Assembly (NCBI RefSeq): GCF_900100885.1
Contig: NZ_LT629692.1
Coordinates: 806,001-870,000 of the forward strand
DNA: 64,000 nucleotides
Source of the DNA: Microbacterium pygmaeum
GTDB lineage: Bacteria > Actinomycetota > Actinomycetes > Actinomycetales > Microbacteriaceae
Reading direction: 5' to 3'
The notes under the pieces were generated by a model that did no database searches, had not been told where the DNA came from, and worked only from the letters and a program-made list of their open reading frames with translations. The position numbers were made by a program, and so were the translations under genes. Below, piece after piece: positions 42,664 to 50,479 of the stretch. How positions within the stretch are numbered: position 1 is the stretch's first letter; every line of letters starts with the position of its first letter.

Positions 42664-43734
42664 GTGAACGCAGCGCCCGAACCGACGGAATCGCGCGTGC
42701 TGGTGCGCACCGAGGGCGGTCTGGGCCGCCTCACCCTCAATCGTCCCCGGGCGCTGAACGCCCTCGACCTGGGCATGATCCTCGAACTCTCCGCCGCGCT
42801 GGACGCCTGGGAGAACGACCCCGACATCGACATCGTCCTGCTCGACGGTGCGGGGGAGCGCGGACTGTGCGCCGGCGGCGACGTGCGTGGGCTCTACGAG
42901 CAGATCCGCGCCGGCGATGCCGAGGCCACCGGCGAGTTCTTCCGCGCCGAGTACGCGCTCAACGCCAGGATCGCCGAGTACCCCGCGCAGTTCGTCGTCT
43001 TCGCCGACGGCATCACGATGGGCGGCGGGATCGGCCTCGCCGGGCACGCGGCTGTCCGCGTCGTGACCGAGCGCTCCGCCCTGGCGATGCCCGAGACGAG
43101 GATCGGCTTCACCCCAGACGTGGGCGGCACGTGGCTGCTCGCGCACGCCCCCGGCCGGCTGGGCGAGTACTTCGCTCTGACGGGTGCATCGATGGATGCC
43201 GGTGATGCGATCTACGCCGGACTCGCCGACCATCTCGTGCCATCCGACCGCCTCGACGACCTGCGCGATGCGCTGGTGACGCGCGCCGACCCGGCGACAC
43301 CGACCGAGCTCGTGCTGCTGTTCGACGAGACGCCGCCGCCGTCGCGTGCGGCCGCCGCCCGCGAATGGATCGACGACGCGTTCGCCGCCGAGACTGTCGC
43401 CGAGATCGTCGAACGGCTGCGTGGGCGCGGCGAGCCCGAGGCATCCGCCACCGCCGACGTCCTGGGCGAGCTGTCGCCGACCGCACTGACCGTGACTCTC
43501 GAGGCCGTCCGCCGGGCTCGCGGGCTGCCCGACCTGCGCAGCGCCCTGGCCCAGGAATACGGTCTGGTGCTGTGGTTCGCCACGACCCAGCCCGACCTGC
43601 CGGAGGGCATCCGCGCACAGCTCGTCGACAAGGACCGGTCGCCGCGCTGGCAGCCGGCGGCGCTCGCCGATGTCGGTGGGGATGCCGCGGCGTCCGCCCT
43701 CGCATACGTTCCGCCGGTCCCCCTCTGGACGTGA
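42664..43734 (+). CDS. Enoyl-CoA hydratase/isomerase family; 3-hydroxyisobutyryl-CoA hydrolase-like
   Basis: 356 aa, the length of HIBCH rather than of simple crotonases (about 260). HIBCH pattern: RLTLNRPRALNALDLGMI, GLCAGGDVRGLYE (oxyanion loop), TMGGGIGLAGHAAVRVVTER, AMPETRIGFTPDVGGTWLLA (active-site Glu in PETRIGF and Asp in PDVG), then YAGLADHLVPS and a long C-terminal helical domain. In valine degradation it hydrolyses 3-hydroxyisobutyryl-CoA. GTG start is leaderless. No mmsA or mmsB neighbours, so the valine pathway is inferred. The next gene starts 4 nt after. Confidence 0.9.
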   Translation: MNAAPEPTESRVLVRTEGGLGRLTLNRPRALNALDLGMILELSAALDAWENDPDIDIVLLDGAGERGLCAGGDVRGLYEQIRAGDAEATGEFFRAEYALNARIAEYPAQFVVFADGITMGGGIGLAGHAAVRVVTERSALAMPETRIGFTPDVGGTWLLAHAPGRLGEYFALTGASMDAGDAIYAGLADHLVPSDRLDDLRDALVTRADPATPTELVLLFDETPPPSRAAAAREWIDDAFAAETVAEIVERLRGRGEPEASATADVLGELSPTALTVTLEAVRRARGLPDLRSALAQEYGLVLWFATTQPDLPEGIRAQLVDKDRSPRWQPAALADVGGDAAASALAYVPPVPLWT

Positions 43735-43738
43735 GGTC

Positions 43739-44593
43739 ATGAGCGAACGATCGCGGGAGCGGCGCTATTCGATCGGCATCGTGATCGACTGGTTCTTCTT
43801 CGTCTTCGCCGGTCTGTCCGCGATCTGGCTCGCCTACCTGAGCTTCACCGAGTCGTTCCGGGTCGGCTGGTGGGGCATCCTGTTCGCCGTCGCGTTCTGG
43901 GTCCTGCTCGCGTACCTGGTGCTGCCGCGTCTGCATCGGATCCTCACCACGATCTACGTGCCCGACTACTTCATCGGCCGGGCGCGCACGAGCGACGGAC
44001 TGCTGGGCGACCCCGTGAACCTCGCCCTGCGCGGCAGCGGCGATCAGATCGAGCAGGCGCTGCGCAGTGCCGGCTGGACGAAGGCGGATCCGGTCACCCT
44101 CGCATCGTCGTGGCGGATCATCACCTCGACGCTGACCCGCCGCAGCTACGACGACGCGCCCGTCAGCCCCCTCTTTCTGTTCGGCAAGCAGCAGGACTTC
44201 GCCTACCAGCAGGAGGTGAGCGGCAACCCCGCGCAGCGCCACCACGTGCGGTTCTGGAAATGCCCGGACGAGTGGATGCTGCCCGGTGGCACCCGCGTGG
44301 ACTGGGTGGCCGCCGGCACCTTCGACACGCGCGTCGGGCTGTCGCTGTTCACGCTGCAGGTCACCCACAAGATCGACGCCGACACCGACGTCGAGCGCGA
44401 CCACATCGTCTCCACGCTCACCGCGGGTGATCCGCATGTTCGGGTGGGCGTGATCGCCGACTTCTCCACCGGCTACCACGCCAGAAACGGCGGAGGGGAC
44501 TCGATCCGCACGGACGGCGACCTGCCGATCATCGATGTGAGCGGAGTCTCCGTCGGCGCGGCGACCGCGATCGCCGGGGAGGCGGAGCGATGA
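43739..44593 (+). CDS. LssY C-terminal domain membrane protein
   Basis: 284 aa. Two N-terminal membrane helices (about 13-32 and 42-65), then an LssY_C domain: GDPVNLALRGSGDQIEQALRSAG, WTKADPVTLASSWRI, APVSPLFLFGKQQDFAYQQE and RHHVRFWKCPDEWMLPGGTRVDW. In larger proteins the domain follows phosphatase or DedA parts; here it stands alone on a membrane anchor. Biochemical role unknown. Starts 4 nt after the HIBCH gene, and its stop overlaps the next start, so the three make an operon. Confidence 0.84.
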   Translation: MSERSRERRYSIGIVIDWFFFVFAGLSAIWLAYLSFTESFRVGWWGILFAVAFWVLLAYLVLPRLHRILTTIYVPDYFIGRARTSDGLLGDPVNLALRGSGDQIEQALRSAGWTKADPVTLASSWRIITSTLTRRSYDDAPVSPLFLFGKQQDFAYQQEVSGNPAQRHHVRFWKCPDEWMLPGGTRVDWVAAGTFDTRVGLSLFTLQVTHKIDADTDVERDHIVSTLTAGDPHVRVGVIADFSTGYHARNGGGDSIRTDGDLPIIDVSGVSVGAATAIAGEAER

Positions 44594-45135
44594 GCGCACC
44601 GGAGACGCCACCGATCCCGTCCGCCCCGATGCCCGTCAAGCGCCCGGCGTACGAGCCGGCTGCCCGACTGCTGCGCCCGACCGGATACGACCCCGACATG
44701 GCGCGCCCGATCACGACGGTGGCAGGAGCCGTGCTGATCCTGCTGCGCGTGCTGGCCGGCATCCTGGTCCTGGTCGCCCTGGCCTCGGGCTGGGACTCGC
44801 TGGCGCTCGATCTCGAACTCGGCGCCGACGGCTCGCAGCTTACGCCGGAGATCCGCCGGTTCACGCTGGTCGTCGTGCTGATCATCGGTGCGATCGTGCT
44901 CCTCGCCGACCTGCTGCTGGCCGTGTTCACCCTGCGCGGCCACAACTGGTCGCGGGTCATCGTCATGATCATCTCGGTCTTCTCGATCTCGACGTCGTTC
45001 ACGGCGTGGTGGGTGCAGGGGCAGGAGATCACCCTCGACAGCACATACCTCTCGCTGAGCCTGGACATCCTGATCCTGCTGGCGCTGTCCAGCCGCAGCG
45101 CGGCCGCGTACGCGCGGCGGAAGGAACGGCGCTGA
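44590..45135 (+). CDS. Hypothetical four-TM membrane protein
   Basis: 181 aa. Pro-rich N-terminal tail (about 1-40), then four helices: AGAVLILLRVLAGILVLVALAS, FTLVVVLIIGAIVLLADLLLA, WSRVIVMIISVFSISTSFTAW and LSLDILILLALSS, ending in ARRKERR. I do not recognise a family. ATGA overlap with the LssY_C gene marks co-translation; both likely sit in the same membrane context. Confidence 0.78.
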   Translation: MSAPETPPIPSAPMPVKRPAYEPAARLLRPTGYDPDMARPITTVAGAVLILLRVLAGILVLVALASGWDSLALDLELGADGSQLTPEIRRFTLVVVLIIGAIVLLADLLLAVFTLRGHNWSRVIVMIISVFSISTSFTAWWVQGQEITLDSTYLSLSLDILILLALSSRSAAAYARRKERR

Positions 45136-45202
45136 GCCCGGTGCCGTTGGTTTAGCCTGAAATCCGCCGCGTTCCACGGTCGGCGTCGTCAGGGAGGCGA
45201 GC

Positions 45203-46147
45203 GTGTTCGACAGCCCGCTGTCCGCATCGGCATACGAGGTGCTCGAGGTCGATCCGGCGACCGACGACGAGACGCTGCGCAAGGCCTACCGGCTGCGACT
45301 GCGCCAGACGCATCCGGACACCGGGGGTGACGCGGTCCAGTTCGTGCAGGTGCAGCGGGCGTGGGAGCTGGTGGGGACCCCCGAGGCGCGCGCCGCCTAC
45401 GACCGTGGGCACGGGTTCGGCGAGGCGGCCGCACCCGAGTTCGGCCCGTCGACGGGCTCGGCGGGGTGGCGTGCGCCGGCCCGGCCGGCGGACACGCGCC
45501 CCAAGGCCCGGTCCTACGGCCAGCCCGGCGGCTGGCGCCGCGAGCGGTACCTCGACCTCATTCGCGAGTGGGTGGGACGGGGCGTCACGGTCGACGACCC
45601 GTACGATCCGGCGCTGGTGCGCACGGCCCCGAGGGAATTGCGACGGATGCTCGCGGACGCGCTCGCCGAGGAGGCCACCGCCCGGGTGGTGTCGGACCTC
45701 GGCATGGGATACACGGTGTGGCACGACGTCGCCGCGCCGGTCCGCGGCGGTGGCGGCGACGACAAGGTGGATCACATCGTGCTCAGCCCGTCCGGGCTGT
45801 ACGCCGTGCTGTCGGAGGACTTCGGCGGCCCGGTGGGTGTGCGCCGCGGTGAGATCACCGGCGACGGCGTGGACGGCACCCCGGTCGCCGACCTGCTCGC
45901 CCGCACCCGGGTGGTCGCCCGCTCCGCCGGTGTGCGGTTCGGCGGGGCGATCGTGGTGCTGCCGGACGACGACCTCGTGCAGGCGGTGACGCCCCTGGGC
46001 AAGGTGCGCGGCGTGCCGGTCGTGCTGGTCGCCCGCGGTGCCCTCGCCAACGTGCTGCGCCAGGGCGTGCCCGGTGCAAGATCGATCGGCGGCAACGAGA
46101 TCTTCGACGTCCGGACGCGTCTGCAGCGCGCCGTTCGCTTCGTCTGA
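45203..46147 (+). CDS. J-domain protein with NERD-like C-terminal domain
   Basis: 314 aa. Residues 5-65 form a J domain with intact HPD (37-39) in LRLRQTHPDTGGDAVQFVQV, which would stimulate an Hsp70 (DnaK) ATPase. There is no G/F region or zinc finger, so it is a type III J protein. A linker (about 70-110) includes a 14-bp DNA palindrome gcccgtcgacgggc (45444-45457). The C-terminal part (about 165-314: DKVDHIVLSPSGLYAVLSED, RVVARSAGVRFGGAIVVLPD, PVVLVARGALANVL) resembles the NERD (nuclease-related) pattern, though key acidic/Lys residues are not all clear. GTG start with agggagg before it. Confidence 0.75.
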   Translation: MFDSPLSASAYEVLEVDPATDDETLRKAYRLRLRQTHPDTGGDAVQFVQVQRAWELVGTPEARAAYDRGHGFGEAAAPEFGPSTGSAGWRAPARPADTRPKARSYGQPGGWRRERYLDLIREWVGRGVTVDDPYDPALVRTAPRELRRMLADALAEEATARVVSDLGMGYTVWHDVAAPVRGGGGDDKVDHIVLSPSGLYAVLSEDFGGPVGVRRGEITGDGVDGTPVADLLARTRVVARSAGVRFGGAIVVLPDDDLVQAVTPLGKVRGVPVVLVARGALANVLRQGVPGARSIGGNEIFDVRTRLQRAVRFV

Positions 46148-46238
46148 CCCCGCATTCGATCTTCCGAACGCACACGGCGCTCGATACGTTGGACGGGTGG
46201 GCGGCAGCCCGCGATCCCCACGATCGAAAGGCCGCACC

Positions 46239-48575
46239 GTGCCACGAGAATTCCAGGGAAAGATCGAGCTCGACGTCCGCGACTCGGTCGCCGACTGGGA
46301 CGCGTTCCTTCCCACCAAGCCCCCGGCGGGCTCCCCGAACGTCCTGGTCGTCCTCTACGACGACACCGGCACCGCGGCGTGGTCGCCCTACGGCGGACGC
46401 ATCAACATGCCGACCATGGACCGTCTCGCCGCCGGCGGACTGACATACAGCCAGTGGCACACCACAGCACTGTGCTCGCCGACCCGCTCCACCTTCCTGA
46501 CCGGGCGCAACCACCATCAGAACGGGTTCGCGACGATCTCGGAGTCCTCGACCGGGTTCCCCGGTTACAACTCCCACATCCCGCCCAGCAACGCGACGAT
46601 GGCGAACGTGCTGCGGGATGCCGGGTGGGCGACGTTCTGGGTCGGCAAGAACCACAACGTGCCCATCGACGAGTGGACCGCGGGCGCCTCGAAGAAGAAC
46701 TGGCCGCTCGCGCAGGGCTACGACCGCTTCTACGGCTTCATCGGCGGCGAGACGAACAACTGGTACCCGTCGCTGGCAGAAGACAACCACTACATCGACC
46801 AGCCCTACCTGCCCGAAGACGGCTACCACCTGTCGAAGGATCTCGCCGATCAGGCGCTGAAGATGATCCGCGACGTGAAGCAGACCGAGCCGGACAAGCC
46901 CTGGTACCTGTGGTTCTGCCCCGGAGCCAACCACGCTCCCCATCACGCGCCGGAGGAGTACATCGCCAAGTACAAGGGCATGTTCGACGACGGCTACGAG
47001 GCATACCGCGAGTGGGTGCTGCCGCGCATGATCGAGCGCGGCATCCTGCCGCCCGAGACCGACCTCACCGAGGTCAACCCGATGCCCGACGGCACATTCA
47101 CGCAGACCGACGAGGTGCGTCCCTGGGCCGAGCTCAACGAGGACGAGAAGGCCATGTTCTGCCGCATGGCGGAGGTGTTCGCCGGCTTCTCGGAGTACAC
47201 CGACGCGCAGGTCGGCCGGATCGTGGACTACCTCGAGGAGTCGGGCCAGCTGGAGAACACGCTGATCCTGTACTGCGCCGACAACGGCGCGTCCGGTGAG
47301 GGTAGCCCCAACGGATCGGTCAACGAGGGGAAGATCTTCGGCGGCTATCCCGATGACGAGGCCGAGAACCTCACCATGGTCGACAAGCTCGGCAGCCCCG
47401 ACACGTACAACCACTACCCGACCGGGTGGGCGATGGCATTCTCGACGCCGTACCGCATGTTCAAGCGGTACTCGTACCAGGGCGGCGTCTGCGACCCGCT
47501 GGTGATCCATTGGCCCGCCGGTTTCCAGGCGAGGGGAGAGGTGCGCTCGCAGTACCACCACTCGACCGACATCGTGCCCACGATCCTGGAGGCGTGCGGC
47601 GTCGAGATGCCGGACACGTACGCCGGCGTCGAGCAGACGCCGCTCGCGGGCGTCCCCATGAACTACTCGTTCGCGGCGGAGGGACCCACCACCAAGAAGA
47701 CGCAGTACTACGAGATGCTCGGCAGTCGCGGAATCTGGCATGAGGGCTGGAAGGCGGTCACGGTGCACGGGCCGATGGCCGGGATGAGCGGCTTCGAGGA
47801 CGACACGTGGCAGCTCTTCCACACCGACCTCGACCGCGCGGAGGCGCACGACCTGGCCGGAGAGCATCCGGAGAAGCTCGAAGAGCTCAAAGCCCTGTGG
47901 CTCGAGGAGGCCAAGGCGAACGACGTCCTGCCGCTCAACGACCTGCAGATCATCGGCAACGCGAAAGACTTCGAGACCTTCGTGGCGATGGAATTCCACC
48001 AGCCGGCGCCTCCCAGCGGGCAGTTCATCTACTACCCGGGTACGACAGACGTGCCCGAGCGGTCCGCAGCGAACGTGCACGGCGTCTCGTACAAGATCGC
48101 CGCGGAGGTCGACCTGGTTGCGGACTCGGAGGGCGTGATCTTCGCGCATGGCTCGCGATTCGGCGGCCATTCGCTGTTCGTCAAGGACGGCACGGTGACC
48201 TACGCGTACAACTTCCTCGGCATCCCACCGGAGGATCACATCCAGGCCGCGCTCCCGTTGCCGGGCAAGCACATCATCGGCGTCGAGTTCACGAAGGAGC
48301 GGATGGGCGAATACCGCGAGGCTATCGGACCGCTCAAGCTCTACATCGACGACCAGCTGATCGCGCAGCAGGAGATCAGGACGGTGCTCGGACACTTCTC
48401 GCTCTGCGGCGAGGGCCTCACGATCGGACGCGACAGCGCCGACCCCGTGTCCTCGCTGTACGAGTACGGCTTCGACTGGAAGGGTGGCGAGATCGAGCGC
48501 GTCGTCTTCGACGTCAGTGATGACGCCTACGTCGACCTCGAGGCCCACCTCGCCGCCGCGATGTCCCGCGACTGA
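46239..48575 (+). CDS. Arylsulfatase-type sulfatase
   Basis: 778 aa alkaline-phosphatase-fold sulfatase. Metal residues D41/D42 in VLYDDTGT, and the formylglycine site CSPTR at 79-83 in TTALCSPTRSTFLTGRN, so it needs an FGE-type maturase, which is not in the window. Later landmarks: FWVGKNHN, KPWYLWFCPGANHAPHH and LILYCADNGASGEGSPNGS. No signal peptide at the N-terminus (PREFQGKIELDVRDS), so cytoplasmic, or exported by another route. Start GTG with aaagg 7-8 nt upstream. A TACGTT hexamer about 55 nt upstream may be its -10. Substrate (alkyl, aryl or sugar sulfate) not deducible. The two SulP transporters 4-10 kb away could relate to released sulfate. Confidence 0.9.
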   Translation: MPREFQGKIELDVRDSVADWDAFLPTKPPAGSPNVLVVLYDDTGTAAWSPYGGRINMPTMDRLAAGGLTYSQWHTTALCSPTRSTFLTGRNHHQNGFATISESSTGFPGYNSHIPPSNATMANVLRDAGWATFWVGKNHNVPIDEWTAGASKKNWPLAQGYDRFYGFIGGETNNWYPSLAEDNHYIDQPYLPEDGYHLSKDLADQALKMIRDVKQTEPDKPWYLWFCPGANHAPHHAPEEYIAKYKGMFDDGYEAYREWVLPRMIERGILPPETDLTEVNPMPDGTFTQTDEVRPWAELNEDEKAMFCRMAEVFAGFSEYTDAQVGRIVDYLEESGQLENTLILYCADNGASGEGSPNGSVNEGKIFGGYPDDEAENLTMVDKLGSPDTYNHYPTGWAMAFSTPYRMFKRYSYQGGVCDPLVIHWPAGFQARGEVRSQYHHSTDIVPTILEACGVEMPDTYAGVEQTPLAGVPMNYSFAAEGPTTKKTQYYEMLGSRGIWHEGWKAVTVHGPMAGMSGFEDDTWQLFHTDLDRAEAHDLAGEHPEKLEELKALWLEEAKANDVLPLNDLQIIGNAKDFETFVAMEFHQPAPPSGQFIYYPGTTDVPERSAANVHGVSYKIAAEVDLVADSEGVIFAHGSRFGGHSLFVKDGTVTYAYNFLGIPPEDHIQAALPLPGKHIIGVEFTKERMGEYREAIGPLKLYIDDQLIAQQEIRTVLGHFSLCGEGLTIGRDSADPVSSLYEYGFDWKGGEIERVVFDVSDDAYVDLEAHLAAAMSRD

Positions 48576-48751
48576 GGTCGAGGAGATGCTCGCTCCGCGA
48601 CCGGACCATCGCCGGGGTGTGGCACCGCATCGCGGGGTTTCGCCCTGAGCGGACGGGCGGACATTGAGGTCGTCCCGTGTCCGCGGTTCGTGGCACCCTG
48701 GATCGTCGACGCATTCGTCGCATTCTTCGAACTCTCTTCTCGGGAGATGCC

Positions 48752-50479
48752 GTGCTCGGAAAACTCCTCATCCGCTATCTCAAGACCTATCGCTGGCTGC
48801 TGGTGGCCCTGCTGGTCTTCCAGATCATCTCGGCGGTGGCCACCCTCTACCTGCCGAGGCTGAACGCCGACATCATCGATCAGGGCGTCTCGAAGGGCGA
48901 TGTCGGGTACATCTGGTCCACCGGCGCGCTCATGCTCGCGATCTCGCTGGGTCAGATCGTCGCGGCCATCATCGCCACCTACTTCGCCGCGAAGGCGTCG
49001 ATGGCGGCCGGTCGCGACATGCGCCGCGACATCTACGAGAAGGTGAGCGCGTTCTCGGAGCGCGAGGTCTCGGCATTCGGTCCGGGCTCGCTCATCACCC
49101 GCAACACCAACGACGTGCAGCAGGTGCAGATGCTCGCGATGATGGGCTCGACGATGCTCATCACCGCGCCGCTGCTCGCGATCGGCGGGGTGATCATGGC
49201 GCTGAGCGCCGACCTGGGGCTCGGCTGGCTGATCGCGGTCGCCGTCCCGCTGCTGCTGGTGTTCGTCCTGCTGATCGTCAGCCGGATGGTGCCGCTGTTC
49301 CGGCAGTTCCAGAAGAAGCTCGATGCCGTCAATCGCACGCTGCGCGAGCAGCTCACCGGCGTGCGCGTCGTGCGGGCGTTCGTCCGCGAGGACATCGAGG
49401 AGGAGCGCTTCGGCGTCGCCAACACCGACATCATGGTGGTCGGGCGCAAGGTCGGATCCCTCTTCGTGCTGCTGTTCCCCGTTGCCATGCTGGTGCTGAA
49501 CGTCACGATCGTCGGCGTCATCTGGTTCGGTGGCATCGAAGTCGACAACGGCAGCATCGAGATCGGCACCCTGTTCGCGTTCATGCAGTACATCGCCCAG
49601 ATCCTCATGGGCGTGCTCATGGCGAGCTTCATGGTGATCATGATCCCGAGGGCAGCCGTCTCGGCCGAGCGCATCAGCGAGGTGCTGGCCAGCGAGTCCA
49701 CCCTGACGCGTGCGGAGAACGCGGTCACCGCATTCCCGTCGCGCGGCGCAGTGCAGTTCCGCGATGTGGAGTTCACCTATCCGGGTGCCGAGACACCGGT
49801 GCTGCAGGGCATCACCTTCGACGCCGCGCCCGGCGAGACGATCGCGGTGGTCGGTTCGACCGGTGCCGGCAAGACCACGCTCGTCTCGCTGATCCCGCGC
49901 CTTTTCGACGTCACGGGCGGCGCGGTCCTCGTCGGCGGCGTGGACGTGCGCCAGGCCGACCTCGACGTGCTGTGGAAGGGCATCGGCCTGGTTCCGCAGC
50001 GACCCTTCCTGTTCACCGGAACCGTCGCGTCCAATCTTCGGTTCGGGCGCGAGGACGCCACCGACGAGGAGCTGTGGGCTGCGCTGGAGATCGCTCAGGG
50101 CCGCGACTTCGTCGAGGAGATGGACGGCAAGCTGAATGCGCGCATCGCCCAGGGCGGCACCAACGTCTCGGGCGGCCAGCGGCAGCGGCTGGCCATCGCG
50201 CGGGCGATCGTGCATCAGCCCGACATCCTCGTCTTCGACGACTCCTTCTCGGCGCTGGACCTCACCACCGACGCCCGTCTGCGCCAGGCGCTCTGGCGCG
50301 AACTGCCGCACGTGACCAAGATCGTCGTCGCACAGCGGGTCTCCACGATCACCGAAGCCGATCGCATCATCGTCCTCGAGGACGGCCGCATGGCCGGAAT
50401 CGGAACCCACGAGGAGCTGATCCAGTCCAGTCCCACCTACCGGGAGATCGTCGATTCGCAGCTGGCGGTGCAGGCATGA
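48752..50479 (+). CDS. Heterodimeric ABC exporter, half with degenerate Walker B
   Basis: 575 aa: six-helix ABC exporter domain (about 1-305) then ATPase. Walker A VVGSTGAGKTTL, Q-loop VPQRPFLFTGTVASNL, signature NVSGGQRQRLAIARA, Walker B ILVFDDSFSALD with Asp where the catalytic Glu is expected, and switch VVAQRVST with Gln in place of the usual His. This is the degenerate-site pattern of heterodimeric exporters such as TM287 or BmrC. Start taken as GTG 48752 with ggag 6 nt before it, giving LGKLLIRYLKTYRW; the frame begins 25 codons earlier. Overlaps its partner by 4 nt. Substrate unknown. Confidence 0.88.
   Translation: MLGKLLIRYLKTYRWLLVALLVFQIISAVATLYLPRLNADIIDQGVSKGDVGYIWSTGALMLAISLGQIVAAIIATYFAAKASMAAGRDMRRDIYEKVSAFSEREVSAFGPGSLITRNTNDVQQVQMLAMMGSTMLITAPLLAIGGVIMALSADLGLGWLIAVAVPLLLVFVLLIVSRMVPLFRQFQKKLDAVNRTLREQLTGVRVVRAFVREDIEEERFGVANTDIMVVGRKVGSLFVLLFPVAMLVLNVTIVGVIWFGGIEVDNGSIEIGTLFAFMQYIAQILMGVLMASFMVIMIPRAAVSAERISEVLASESTLTRAENAVTAFPSRGAVQFRDVEFTYPGAETPVLQGITFDAAPGETIAVVGSTGAGKTTLVSLIPRLFDVTGGAVLVGGVDVRQADLDVLWKGIGLVPQRPFLFTGTVASNLRFGREDATDEELWAALEIAQGRDFVEEMDGKLNARIAQGGTNVSGGQRQRLAIARAIVHQPDILVFDDSFSALDLTTDARLRQALWRELPHVTKIVVAQRVSTITEADRIIVLEDGRMAGIGTHEELIQSSPTYREIVDSQLAVQA

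Noticed and set aside
40795..43740. A 981-aa minus-strand protein
   Set aside because: Frame stays open through the divergent HIBCH gene; the N-terminal half is low-complexity Arg/Gly shadow. The ATPase starts at 42477.
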